Source of the DNA: Actinomycetota bacterium
Lineage (GTDB): Bacteria; Actinomycetota; Actinomycetes; S36-B12; CAIYMF01
Assembly: GCA_020161245.1 (NCBI GenBank)
Contig: JAIUOK010000011.1
Location: forward strand, 23,627 to 87,626
Length of the DNA stretch: 64,000 bases
Direction of reading: 5' to 3'
The translations under genes and the position numbers were made by a program. The notes below the pieces were generated by a model. That model made no database searches, was not told the DNA's origin, and saw only the letters and a list, made by a program, of their open reading frames with translations. This document shows positions 51,226 to 59,530 of this stretch, in pieces (position 1 is the stretch's first letter; every line of letters starts with the position of its first letter).

Positions 51226-52257
51226 TCAGACGACCTCGCCGGCGTCCTTGCCGCCGTGCCGGCGCCACCAGAGCAGGGCGAGCGCGCCCATCGTCAGCGG
51301 GCCGAGGATGGTGACGACGCGCCACACCACGAGGCCGGCGAGGATCTCGGCCTCCCACTCGATGCCGGCGACGTCGGTGTAGGCCGCGACCAGTGCGGCG
51401 TCCATGACGCCGAAGCCCTGCAGCGGCATGAGGGTGAGCGGGTAGGCGATGAGATGGCCGCCCACGAGGTCCGCGGCCGGGAGGACGTCGCCGCCGACGC
51501 CGACCATCCGCATCGACAGCAGCAGCACGAGGGCGTCGCTGAGCACCATGAGCACCAGCGCCGTCAGGGCGACGGGAAGGCCGCGGATGAGCGTCTGCGA
51601 CATGCGGCCGCGGAACTCCACGACGGCGTCGGCCCAGCGCTCGGGCTCGATGCTCGTGCGGAAGCGCCGGGCCACGCGGCCCGCGGTCATCCCGAGGATC
51701 CGGGCGAAGCGGTCCCCGCGCGAGAGCAGCACCAGCGCGACGAGGCAGGCGACCGCGACGAGGGCGGAAAGCACCGCTGCCACGACCTGGCCGCTGTCGA
51801 GCTCGCGCCTGATCAGCACCACGAGGCCGATCACCGGCGCGATGAAGCGCACGACGTAGAACGTCAGCATGTTGAGGGTGACGCCGGCCATGCCGTCGAC
51901 CGGGTCGATGCCCCACGACTTGAACATCGCGACGCGCAGCACCACATCGGCCGGCGGCGGCGCGACGGTGCCGATGAGGTTCGCCGTGGTGTCGTTCTGG
52001 ATCGACCGGCCCAGACGGAGGCCGGGCACGAACCGTGTCAGCGGCACGGCGTTGAAGGTCTGGCGCAGCAGCAGGGCGACCAGCAGGACCGGGATGCTCC
52101 ACCACGACAGCCGGCCCAGCGCCGCAGCCACCTGCGACCAGTCGATCGACCCGACGAGGTTGATGACGATCCAGCCGACGGCGATCGACACCGCCACGAT
52201 CAGCACCGGCTTCACGAACGGGCGCAGCCGCTGCTTCCAGGTCGGCCGCTCGTCCAC
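51226..52257 (-). CDS. Lysylphosphatidylglycerol-synthase-type transmembrane (flippase-like) protein
   Basis: A 343-residue protein with seven to eight hydrophobic segments; [18 protein letters not shown] and the loop [16 protein letters not shown] match the UPF0104/AglD-MprF flippase-domain family. It lacks the aminoacyltransferase domain, so it may flip a lipid or isoprenoid sugar rather than modify phosphatidylglycerol. GTG at 52257. Its stop abuts the chemoreceptor remnant; its C-terminus looks complete. Confidence 0.86.
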   Translation of the reverse strand: MDERPTWKQRLRPFVKPVLIVAVSIAVGWIVINLVGSIDWSQVAAALGRLSWWSIPVLLVALLLRQTFNAVPLTRFVPGLRLGRSIQNDTTANLIGTVAPPPADVVLRVAMFKSWGIDPVDGMAGVTLNMLTFYVVRFIAPVIGLVVLIRRELDSGQVVAAVLSALVAVACLVALVLLSRGDRFARILGMTAGRVARRFRTSIEPERWADAVVEFRGRMSQTLIRGLPVALTALVLMVLSDALVLLLSMRMVGVGGDVLPAADLVGGHLIAYPLTLMPLQGFGVMDAALVAAYTDVAGIEWEAEILAGLVVWRVVTILGPLTMGALALLWWRRHGGKDAGEVV

Positions 52258-52319
52258 GCGCCGACCGTAGCCCCTCCCTCCCGCGTGTGCCCGCAGCGAG
52301 CGTCTGACAGCCTGTGCCT

Positions 52320-52865
52320 ATGACCAGCGCGCTCGTCGTCATCGACGTCCAGAACGAGTACGTCACCGGGGGCCTGCCCATCGCCTACCCGCCAGTGGAC
52401 GACGCCCTCGCGCGCATCGGCGAGGCGGTCGACGCCGCGAACGCGGCCGGAGTGCCGGTGGTCCTCGTCCGCCACACCGAGCCCGACCCCGACGGCGGCA
52501 TCTTCGTCGCGGGCACGCCGGGATGGGAGCTGCACGACGTCGTGGCGTCGAGGCCGCACGACGTCGTCGTGGACAAGCAGCTGCCCGGCTCGTTCACCGG
52601 CACCTCGCTCGGCGAGTGGGTCGGGTCGCACGGCGTCGACCACCTCGTGATCGCGGGCTGGATGACGCACATGTGCGTCGACTCCACGACGCGTCAGGCC
52701 ATGCATCTGGGCCTCGGCGTCACGGTGCTCACGGATGCCACCGGGACGATCGACATCTCCGACGACCTGCCCGCGCATCTCGTGCACCGCGTCGAGCTCG
52801 GCGTGCTGGGGAGCGGCTTCGCGGCGCTGTCGACGACGTCGGACTGGGCGGCCTCGCTCGCATGA
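52320..52865 (+). CDS. Isochorismatase-family hydrolase, coupled to pxpABC
   Basis: A 181-residue cysteine hydrolase. The catalytic residues lie in VIDVQNEYVTG (Asp), VVDKQLPGSF (Lys) and the Cys in MTHMCVDSTTRQ. The start is ATG 52320 or GTG 52314. Its TGA overlaps the ATG of pxpA (ATGA), so it is the first gene of the 5-oxoprolinase operon. It may make or use an amide related to pyroglutamate; the substrate is unknown. Confidence 0.9.
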   Translation: MTSALVVIDVQNEYVTGGLPIAYPPVDDALARIGEAVDAANAAGVPVVLVRHTEPDPDGGIFVAGTPGWELHDVVASRPHDVVVDKQLPGSFTGTSLGEWVGSHGVDHLVIAGWMTHMCVDSTTRQAMHLGLGVTVLTDATGTIDISDDLPAHLVHRVELGVLGSGFAALSTTSDWAASLA

Positions 52866-53665
52866 GCCGGACGTCGGTGGCGCGCACGCTCGACCTCAAC
52901 GCCGACCTCGGCGAGGGCATCGCGACCGCCAGCCTGACCGACTCCGAGCTCGACGAGGCCCTCCTCGACGTCGTCACGAGCGCGAACGTCGCCTGCGGCG
53001 GGCACGCGGGCGACGCCGCGTCGATGGCGCGCGTCTGCACGGCCGCTGTCGAGCGGGGGGTCGCGATCGGCGCCCAGGTGTCCTACGTCGACCGCGAGGG
53101 CTTCGGCCGGCGCCGGCTCGACGTCGAGAGCCCGGTCCTGGTGGAGCAGATCCTCGAGCAGCTGGGATCGCTTCGGGCCCATGCGCGCTCGGCTGGCGGC
53201 CGCGTGGCCTACCTCAAGCCGCACGGTGCGCTCTACAACGCCGCTGCCGACGACCCCGACGTCGCCGACGCGGTGGTCCGCGCCGTCCTCGTCGACTCCG
53301 AGGACCACCGGCAGCTGCCCGTGCTCACGCTGCCCGGCTGCGCCCTCGCACTGCGGGCAAGAGCCGCCGGGATCGAGGTGGTGGCCGAGGCGTTCGCCGA
53401 CCGCGCGTACACCGCCGGCGGCAGGCTGGTCCCGCGCTCGGAACCGGGCGCGGTCATCGACGACCCCCACGAGGTCGTGCTCCGGGTGCTGCGCATGGAG
53501 GCCGACCAGCGGGTGCGCACCATCGACGGCGGCGACGTCGGCGTCGAGGCTCGCTCGGTGTGCCTGCACTCCGACACCGATGGCGCGATCGACCTGGCCC
53601 GCCGGGTGCGCCACGCGCTCTGGGCGGCAGGCGTGCTGCTCATCCCGTTCTCGGGCGTGCGATGA
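52862..53665 (+). CDS. pxpA: 5-oxoprolinase subunit PxpA (LamB/YcsF family)
   Basis: A 267-residue protein: LDLNADLGEGIATASL, VTSANVACGGHAGDA and VAYLKPHGALYN are the LamB/YcsF landmarks. PxpA is the catalytic partner of PxpBC in ATP-dependent opening of 5-oxoproline to glutamate. ATGA overlaps link it to genes on both sides. The chain length is slightly above E. coli PxpA (244). Confidence 0.93.
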   Translation: MSRTSVARTLDLNADLGEGIATASLTDSELDEALLDVVTSANVACGGHAGDAASMARVCTAAVERGVAIGAQVSYVDREGFGRRRLDVESPVLVEQILEQLGSLRAHARSAGGRVAYLKPHGALYNAAADDPDVADAVVRAVLVDSEDHRQLPVLTLPGCALALRARAAGIEVVAEAFADRAYTAGGRLVPRSEPGAVIDDPHEVVLRVLRMEADQRVRTIDGGDVGVEARSVCLHSDTDGAIDLARRVRHALWAAGVLLIPFSGVR

Positions 53666-54276
53666 GCCTGCCCTTCGGCGTGCGCCGCTGCGGCGACCGC
53701 GGCCTGCTCGTCGACGCCGACGACGCCGCAGGCATCGCCGCCGCCGTGGAGGCGCTGGCGCTGGCCGGCGTGGTCGAGGTGGTGCCGGGAGCCGCCGCCG
53801 TCCTCGTGCGGCACGACGCGTCGGCGGACCCGCGCGCGCTCGCCACCGTGCTGGCTGGAGTCGAGCCGCTGGCCCGCAGCACCGAGTCCGGCGTGCTCGT
53901 CGAGGTCCCGGTCGTCTACGACGGCGCCGACCTCGACGACGTCGCGGCCGCAACGGGCCTGACGGCTTCCGACGTCGTCCGACTGCACTCTGCGGCGGAG
54001 TACGACGTGGCCTTCTGCGGCTTCGCCCCGGGCTTCGCCTACCTGCGGGGGCTCGACACCCGGCTGGCCGTGCCGCGGCTGGCGGCGCCGCGCACCCGCG
54101 TGCCCGCAGGCTCGGTCGCTGTGGCCGACACCTGGTCGGCGGTGTACCCGCGCGAGTCGCCGGGCGGCTGGCGGCTGCTCGGCCGCACCGATGCTGCTGT
54201 CTGGGACTCCGCGCGCACCCCGCCGGCCCTGCTCGCGCCTGGCACGCGCGTGCGCTTCGTCGAGGTGCGGCCGTGA
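53662..54276 (+). CDS. pxpB: 5-oxoprolinase subunit PxpB (KipI-like)
   Basis: A 204-residue protein, allophanate hydrolase subunit 1-like. LVEVPVVYDGADLDDVAAATG, CGFAPGFAYLRGLD, PRTRVPAGSVAVADTWSAVY (in parts) and SPGGWRLLGRT are typical. With PxpC it phosphorylates 5-oxoproline. ATGA overlap with pxpA and GTGA overlap with pxpC. Confidence 0.93.
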   Translation: MSLPFGVRRCGDRGLLVDADDAAGIAAAVEALALAGVVEVVPGAAAVLVRHDASADPRALATVLAGVEPLARSTESGVLVEVPVVYDGADLDDVAAATGLTASDVVRLHSAAEYDVAFCGFAPGFAYLRGLDTRLAVPRLAAPRTRVPAGSVAVADTWSAVYPRESPGGWRLLGRTDAAVWDSARTPPALLAPGTRVRFVEVRP

Positions 54277-55133
54277 TCGAGGTCGTGGCGCCGGGGCCGC
54301 TCGCGCTCGTCGAGGACCTCGGGCGCCCCGGCCTCGCTGCGATCGGCGTCGCCCGCTCCGGAGCCTTCGACCGCGGCTCGCTGAGGCTGGCCAACCGGCT
54401 GGTCGGCAACGACGAGGGCGCGGCCGGGATCGAGGCGCTGGCCGGCGGTCTTGCTCTGCGAGCGACGGTGCCGCTGGTGGTCGCGGTGACGGGAGCCGAC
54501 GGGCCGGTGACGGTACGGGGCCCCTCCAGGGCGGTCCGCCAGATGCCCCGCCGCTCGCCGCTGCACCTGGCTGCGGACGACGTCCTCGAGCTCGGAGCGC
54601 CGTCGACGGGGCTGCGCTCGTACGTCGCCGTGCGCGGGGGCATCGCCCTGCGTCGCACGCTGGGCAGCGCGTCGTTCGACACCATGTCCCGCCTCGGGCC
54701 GGCGCCCCTCGCCGTCGGCGACCGGCTGCCCGTCGGCTGCGCCGTCCTCGGCACCCCGCACGTCGACCACGCGCCCGCCCGCCCGGCTGCGCCCGCCCTC
54801 CGGGTGCTGCCCGGTCCGCGCGACGACTGGTTCGGCGAGGCCGGCCTGGCCGCCCTGGCGGGCACGGAATGGGCCGTGTCGCCGGCCAGCGACCGGGTGG
54901 GCGTCCGGCTCGACGGCGGGCCGCTGGCCCGTGCGCGCAGCGGCGAGCTGCCGAGCGAGCCGATGGTGCCCGGGGCCCTGCAGGTGCCGCCGGGCGGGCG
55001 GCCCGTCCTGCTCGGGCCGGACGGTCCGACGACGGGCGGCTATCCCGTCATCGGCGTCGTCGTCGACGCCGATCTCGATCGGGTGGCGCAGCTGCGGCCG
55101 GGGGAACTTCTGCGCCTCACGATCGTCCGATAG
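54273..55133 (+). CDS. pxpC: 5-oxoprolinase subunit PxpC (KipA-like)
   Basis: A 286-residue protein. LVEDLGRPGLAAIGVARSGAFDRGS (in parts), VAVRGGIALRRTLGSASFDT and the ending LLGPDGPTTGGYPVIGVVV are those of allophanate hydrolase subunit 2/PxpC. It ends the four-gene operon. Together these genes recycle 5-oxoproline, a damage product of glutamine and glutamate. Confidence 0.93.
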   Translation: MIEVVAPGPLALVEDLGRPGLAAIGVARSGAFDRGSLRLANRLVGNDEGAAGIEALAGGLALRATVPLVVAVTGADGPVTVRGPSRAVRQMPRRSPLHLAADDVLELGAPSTGLRSYVAVRGGIALRRTLGSASFDTMSRLGPAPLAVGDRLPVGCAVLGTPHVDHAPARPAAPALRVLPGPRDDWFGEAGLAALAGTEWAVSPASDRVGVRLDGGPLARARSGELPSEPMVPGALQVPPGGRPVLLGPDGPTTGGYPVIGVVVDADLDRVAQLRPGELLRLTIVR

Positions 55134-55326
55134 GCGGGGACGGACGGCGGTGCAGGGCGCTGCGTCACAGTCCGTCGCCAGGTACTGGTCGGTCGGGTTG
55201 CCGCCCGGTAGCGCTCGGCCATGACACGCCCCCGTACGGAGCAATCATGTTTGGGCTCTACCTGAACGGCTCACCATGACTCAGACGGACGTGCCGACAC
55301 CGTCACTGTTCGAGGAGGTGATACCC

Positions 55327-55476
55327 ATGACGACGCTTGAGCGCAGCCACGCGAGCGACGTGATGGAGCTGCTGCGGAAGGGCATCCCCCTGACGCTGCT
55401 GCTGGACCTCGCGGACCCGTGCGGCCCTCGTTCCGAGGAGATCCTTCTCCTCGAGAAGGAGGAGAAAGCCGCTTGA
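55327..55476 (+). CDS. Small conserved-looking actinobacterial protein
   Basis: A 49-residue protein with VMELLRKGIPLTLLLDLADP and a charged tail ILLLEKEEKAA. The ATG at 55327 has an excellent GAGGAGGTGAT site; the upstream in-frame ATG at 55276 is weaker. The amphipathic Leu-rich helix could bind a protein or membrane. The family is not named to my knowledge. It lies 250 bases before tRNA-Lys. Confidence 0.65.
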   Translation: MTTLERSHASDVMELLRKGIPLTLLLDLADPCGPRSEEILLLEKEEKAA

Positions 55477-55728
55477 TCCGTAGGTCCCGACCGTTGCCGC
55501 GGTGAAGGAGGGGACGCCCGACAGACGCGCGACGACGACCGGCGAGGAGCCTCGCACCCGACCGAGACGGTGCTGGCTCCCCGCAGAACCACCCGGCCGA
55601 GGGGCCCGTGAACCCCGAGGCCAGGTCCCCGCACCGAGCACCCGCTCGGTCGGAGAACGGACCGCCCCGCCCTCACGGGCCCGATTTCATCTCCGGCTCA
55701 CACCCGGTGTATCGTTACCCCGCACCTT

Positions 55729-55801
55729 GCGCCGCTAGCTCAATTGGCAGAGCAGCGGACTCTTAATCCGCGGGTTGTAGGTTCAAGTCCTACGCGGCGT
55801 A
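55729..55801 (+). tRNA. tRNA-Lys (anticodon CTT)
   Basis: A complete cloverleaf: the acceptor GCGCCGC pairs with GCGGCGT (one G-U), D-arm AGCTCAATTGGCAGAGC, anticodon stem GCGGA/TCCGC with loop CTCTTAA, T-arm GTAGG TTCAAGT CCTAC and discriminator A. CCA is not encoded. It decodes AAG. An integrase-bearing element follows it downstream. Confidence 0.96.
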
Positions 55802-55808
55802 CGTGTTC

Positions 55809-55836
55809 GGGAGCCCGGTCTTCGGACCGGGCTCCC
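55809..55836 (+). terminator. Terminator after tRNA-Lys
   Basis: A perfect 12-bp stem (GGGAGCCCGGTC / GACCGGGCTCCC) with the stable TTCG loop, followed by GTCGTTT. Confidence 0.85.
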
Positions 55837-56087
55837 GTCGTTTGACCTGCGGAGACGTCCAGTTCGAGCCGCACTCGCGAGCCGTCGACAAGATCGTTTC
55901 GAAGGCCCGCCGAAGGGGCCGTGGTGCCATTTTGGTTGCAATTCTCGACGTGAGGGCGCTCGCACGTAGCGTGACGTCCGACGCGCGCCCCCTCGGAGGC
56001 CACCGCACTGGCGCGACTGACGGCGAACTTCCCGGAGCACCGACCGGCAGGCATCCGAGTCGCCGCGGTCACCCAGAACCTTGACCC

Positions 56088-56146
56088 ATATTCACTACTT
56101 CGCCTATATTCACTCTCACTGTGAAGAACCACGAAGTGGTGAATAT
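56088..56146. promoter_or_regulatory. Operator repeats of the AbiE-like pair
   Basis: ATATTCACTACTTCG (56088-56102) and ATATTCACT (56106-56114) are direct repeats; CGAAGTGGTGAATAT (56132-56146) is the inverted, 14/15-matching copy just inside the gene. AbiEi antitoxins bind inverted repeats to repress their own promoter, so this is a likely autoregulatory site. Confidence 0.65.
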
Positions 56147-57164
56147 ACGTGGGCAGCTCCCCCGGGACGCCGTCCGCCTCCTGGCCGACGTCCCAGGCGT
56201 CGTCGTGGAGCCGACAAAGGCGAACACCGACGTCGTGCTGCGTGCCGGCCAGGTCAGTGTCGCGGTCGAGGTGAAGGCCTGGCCGGCGATCACCACCGCC
56301 GCGGCTCGGCAGGTCGTCGCGTATGCGGCCGAGCTCGACCGCGGCACCACCCTGGTCGCGGTCGCGCGGACGATCACGGAAGAGGCGCGTGAGCAGCTGA
56401 CCGCGGCCGGGATCGGATGCATCGATGCCACCGGTGCCATCCGCCTGGACCTGCCAGGCCTCTACATCTGGCGCGACGCACAGCGGACTCCTCCGGGTGG
56501 TACGCGGGCTCGGCCGGTCGCGGTCTCGGGCAAGGCGGGCCTGGCCGCCCAGGCCATGTTGCGCGAGCCGGAACGCCCGTGGACCGTTCAGGACCTGGCC
56601 GAGGCGGCCGAGGTCTCCGTGGGTCTGGTCCACCGACTGTTCGTCCGGCTGGAGGCAGACGGGCTGCTCCAGGTCGAGGGCACTGGACCCCGCAAGACAC
56701 GGCGGGTGAGCGATCCGGGCGGGCTGCTGGATGTGTGGGCCGCCGAGATGCGCGACCGCGATCTGCGAACACTGCGAGCCCACCGCTTAGCGCGCAATCC
56801 GGAAGCACTGGCGGCCACCCTGAGCAAAGCGCTGACTTCCGCGGGCTTGGATCACGCGGTCACGGGCGCGGCGGCGGCGGCGCGGCTGGCTCCCTTCGTC
56901 ACCGCCATCCCGGTGACGGAGGTGTGGGTGCCTGAGCTCAGCGACCTGGCGGCCGTCGCCGACGCTGCCGGTGCTCGCGAGGTCAGCGAGGGTCACAACG
57001 TGGTGCTGCGCTCGGCGCGCGACGATCTGGCGCTGGCGTTCCGTGGCCGAGTGACGGACGTCTGGCTCGCCGACACTTTCCGGGTCTACCTCGACCTGCG
57101 CGCGGACCCGCGGCGTGGCCGCGAGCAGGCTGACCGATTGCGAGCGGAGGTTCTCGGGCTGTGA
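56121..57164 (+). CDS. AbiEi-family antitoxin (type IV toxin-antitoxin)
   Basis: A 347-residue protein. An N-terminal restriction-endonuclease-like/YqgN-type region (VAVEVKAWPAITTAAARQVV) leads into a winged helix (WTVQDLAEAAEVSVGLVHRL) typical of AbiEi, followed by the C-terminal antitoxin domain (TAIPVTEVWVPELSDLAAVA). Start GTG 56121. Its stop overlaps the toxin start (four bases). In AbiE the antitoxin represses transcription and neutralises the toxin without stable binding. The long N-terminus is unusual for the simplest AbiEi. Confidence 0.78.
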   Translation: MKNHEVVNIRGQLPRDAVRLLADVPGVVVEPTKANTDVVLRAGQVSVAVEVKAWPAITTAAARQVVAYAAELDRGTTLVAVARTITEEAREQLTAAGIGCIDATGAIRLDLPGLYIWRDAQRTPPGGTRARPVAVSGKAGLAAQAMLREPERPWTVQDLAEAAEVSVGLVHRLFVRLEADGLLQVEGTGPRKTRRVSDPGGLLDVWAAEMRDRDLRTLRAHRLARNPEALAATLSKALTSAGLDHAVTGAAAAARLAPFVTAIPVTEVWVPELSDLAAVADAAGAREVSEGHNVVLRSARDDLALAFRGRVTDVWLADTFRVYLDLRADPRRGREQADRLRAEVLGL

Positions 57165-58024
57165 ACAAGCGGCATCACAGCGACTACGACGCGATCGTGA
57201 CAGCACGCTGCGAGCGGGCGCTGGTGACGCTGCTCGGCGACATCGGCCCGTGGAGCCGACGCCTCTACCTTGCAGGTGGTCTGGCTCCGCGCTACATCGT
57301 CGGCACGCTGCCCGAGGGCGCGAGCGCTCACGTGGGCACGACCGACGTCGACCTCGTCATCGCCTTGACCCTCAGCGACGAGAGTCCCGAGGCGTACCGG
57401 ACGTTGGAGAACAACCTGCGCAAGGCAGGGTTCTCCGCCGAGACGTCGTTCCGATGGCACCGTGCCGTCGACCAGGTGAGCGTCACGGTCGAGTTCCTCT
57501 GCGAGACCGACAAGGTCGAGCCGGGCAGGATTTACAAGCCCAAGGACGGCACCGGCTCGGGACTGGGGGCCTTCAACGTCCCGGGCGCTCAGCTGGTTGC
57601 ACGGGACTTCACCGAGGTCGAGATCGAAGCCGAGCGGCTCGACGAGGGCGGACACTCGCGGATAGTCGTCCGCGTGGCCGGGATCCTGTCCTACACGGTC
57701 CTCAAGACCCTGGTGTTCCAGGACCGGCACGAGAACAAGGACGCTTACGACCTCGTGTATTGCCTGCTCAACTACGGCGAGGGTCCCGACGACGCGGGCA
57801 GAGTCGCGAGCGGCAGTCAGATCGCGACCGACACGCAGACGGTCGCGGCGTTGGCCCTCCTCGCCGACCGATTCGCGTCACCCGACCACGACGGGCCTCG
57901 TGCGTACAGCGCGTTCCTCGAGGACGGCGACGACGAGGCCGCGGCACGCCGTCGACAGGAAGCCGTCTCCGTCGTCCGCGACTTCCTCGAGGCCATGGCC
58001 CAAGAATCACATCGAGAAGACTGA
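57161..58024 (+). CDS. AbiEii-family nucleotidyltransferase toxin
   Basis: A 287-residue DUF1814-type nucleotidyltransferase. GG in LYLAGGLAPRYIV and the metal-binding T-x-D-x-D set Asp62/Asp64 (GTTDVDLVIAL) form the active site, with a later Lys in YTVLKTLVFQDRHENKDAYD. AbiEii/MenT-like toxins transfer nucleotides to tRNA or other targets and can abort phage infection. ATG coupled to the antitoxin gene. It ends 18 bases before the convergent integrase stop. Confidence 0.82.
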   Translation: MNKRHHSDYDAIVTARCERALVTLLGDIGPWSRRLYLAGGLAPRYIVGTLPEGASAHVGTTDVDLVIALTLSDESPEAYRTLENNLRKAGFSAETSFRWHRAVDQVSVTVEFLCETDKVEPGRIYKPKDGTGSGLGAFNVPGAQLVARDFTEVEIEAERLDEGGHSRIVVRVAGILSYTVLKTLVFQDRHENKDAYDLVYCLLNYGEGPDDAGRVASGSQIATDTQTVAALALLADRFASPDHDGPRAYSAFLEDGDDEAAARRRQEAVSVVRDFLEAMAQESHRED

Positions 58025-58042
58025 ACGCTCCTCTTGTCACCG

Positions 58043-59185
58043 TCATGACCAGTAGGCGCTGGCGAGCTTGTTGGCGGCGTCGGTGGCGAGTTCGGGGACG
58101 ACGTGGCTGTAGGTGCCGAGGGTGAGTCCGATCTGGGAGTGGCCGAGGATCTGCATGACCACTCGCGCCGGCACTCCCATCAGGAGCAACGTCGTGGCGG
58201 CCGTGTGCCGAGCGTCGTGCAGCCGGGCGGGTCGGACTCCGGCGTCTTTGAGGAGTTGGTCCCAGTCGCGGCGGTCGGCGCGGGAGTCGAGTGGGAGTCC
58301 GGTGCGTTGGGCGAAGACGTAGTCGAGGGCGTGCCATTCGCTGCCGGCGTGGAGGCGTTCGGCGTTCTGCGCGACCCGGTGCGCGCGGAGCAGCTCGACG
58401 ACGGGTTCGGGCAGCGTGATGGTCCGCCGTCCGGCGCGTGACTTGGGTTCGACGAGGACGAGGCCGTGGCCGCGTTGGCGTTGGAGTGCTCGGCGGACGG
58501 TGAGGGTGGGGGCGTCGAGGTCGAGGTCGCGCCATTGCAGCCCGAGGGCCTCGCCCTGGCGGAGGCCGAGGGCGAGTGCGATGGCCCACCGCGTGCCGTT
58601 GCGGCGTCCTTTCGCGGTGTCGAGGATGGCGCGGGCTTCTGCGACGGAGAGGGGTTCGATCTCGTGCTGGGTGACGCTGGGGGCGTCGACGAGGGTGCAG
58701 ACGTTGCGGGCGATCCGTCCGCGTTGCATCGCGATCTTCAACGCTCGGGAGAGCAGTCGGTGGGCTTGGAGGACGGAGGCGGGGGCGAGGCTGGCGGCGG
58801 CCATGTCGGTGTAGAGGCGTTCGACGTGCTCGGGTTGGAGCCGGTCGAGGCGGTGGTGCCCGATCCTGGGCACGATGTGGACCCGGGCGAGTGACCGGTA
58901 GCGCTCGAGGGTGGACGGGCGGACCCGGCGGGCGGCGACGTTGTCGAGGTACTCCCCCATCCACACCTCCAGCGTCGGTGGTGTGCCCGCAGCGAGGGCG
59001 GTGCCGGCGTCGCGCTTGGTCTCCAGCGCCCGGACCTTGGCGACGACCTCCCGTCGGGTCGCTCCGGTGACGTGGCGGCGGTCGCGGCGGCCGCCTTCTT
59101 TCAGGCCCATGGAGACGTAGCCGTGCCAGCGGCCGGTGTCGTCCTGGTGGATCGAGGACTCGTTGTTGGCGGCCCGTGAACCCAT
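58043..59185 (-). CDS. int: Tyrosine-type site-specific integrase
   Basis: A 380-residue recombinase. The N-terminal part has an arm-binding/SAM-like domain (TLEVWMGEYLDNVAARRVRP). Catalytic residues: Arg in ALGLRQGEALGL, HxxR in LHDARHTAATTLLL, GHSQIG, and Tyr in GTYSHVVPEL. ATG 59185 has AAGGAG six bases upstream. It ends about 2.2 kb from tRNA-Lys, its most likely target. Confidence 0.93.
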   Translation of the reverse strand: MGSRAANNESSIHQDDTGRWHGYVSMGLKEGGRRDRRHVTGATRREVVAKVRALETKRDAGTALAAGTPPTLEVWMGEYLDNVAARRVRPSTLERYRSLARVHIVPRIGHHRLDRLQPEHVERLYTDMAAASLAPASVLQAHRLLSRALKIAMQRGRIARNVCTLVDAPSVTQHEIEPLSVAEARAILDTAKGRRNGTRWAIALALGLRQGEALGLQWRDLDLDAPTLTVRRALQRQRGHGLVLVEPKSRAGRRTITLPEPVVELLRAHRVAQNAERLHAGSEWHALDYVFAQRTGLPLDSRADRRDWDQLLKDAGVRPARLHDARHTAATTLLLMGVPARVVMQILGHSQIGLTLGTYSHVVPELATDAANKLASAYWS

Positions 59186-59210
59186 CACACGCTCCTTCCA
59201 TCCGTGTCGG

Positions 59211-59477
59211 TCAGGGGGTGTCGGTCGCCGCGTTGCGGCGGTCGCGGACGAACGCGGTCAGGGCGTCGACGGGGACGCGGCGCAGGTGACCGATCGTGAT
59301 CGTGGCGAGCTGCCCGGTGGCGACCAGGCGGTAGCAGGTGGTGCGCCCGATCCGCAGCCGGCGGGCGGCCTCCTCCACGGTGAGCAGCACCCGCGTCTCC
59401 CCCGGCGCCGGGTCGCTGGACCGGGCGGGGACGGCGGGGGTGATGCGGACGGACGGGTGGGTCGTGATTGGGGCCAT
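59211..59477 (-). CDS. xis: Excisionase-family DNA-binding protein
   Basis: An 88-residue protein with a MerR-like winged helix: LLTVEEAARRLRIGRTTCYR followed by TITIGHLRRVPVDALTAFV. This is the standard actinobacterial Xis. It is 26 bases upstream of the integrase on the same strand and should bias recombination to excision. Confidence 0.88.
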   Translation of the reverse strand: MAPITTHPSVRITPAVPARSSDPAPGETRVLLTVEEAARRLRIGRTTCYRLVATGQLATITIGHLRRVPVDALTAFVRDRRNAATDTP

Positions 59478-59530
59478 GCGGGTTCTCCCTTGCTTGCTCT
59501 GGTGACCCGCGGATCGGGTGATCCGCGGAA

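Noticed and set aside
55502..55738. 78-residue frame just before tRNA-Lys
   Set aside because: Runs into the tRNA, Arg/Pro-rich, no convincing ribosome site.
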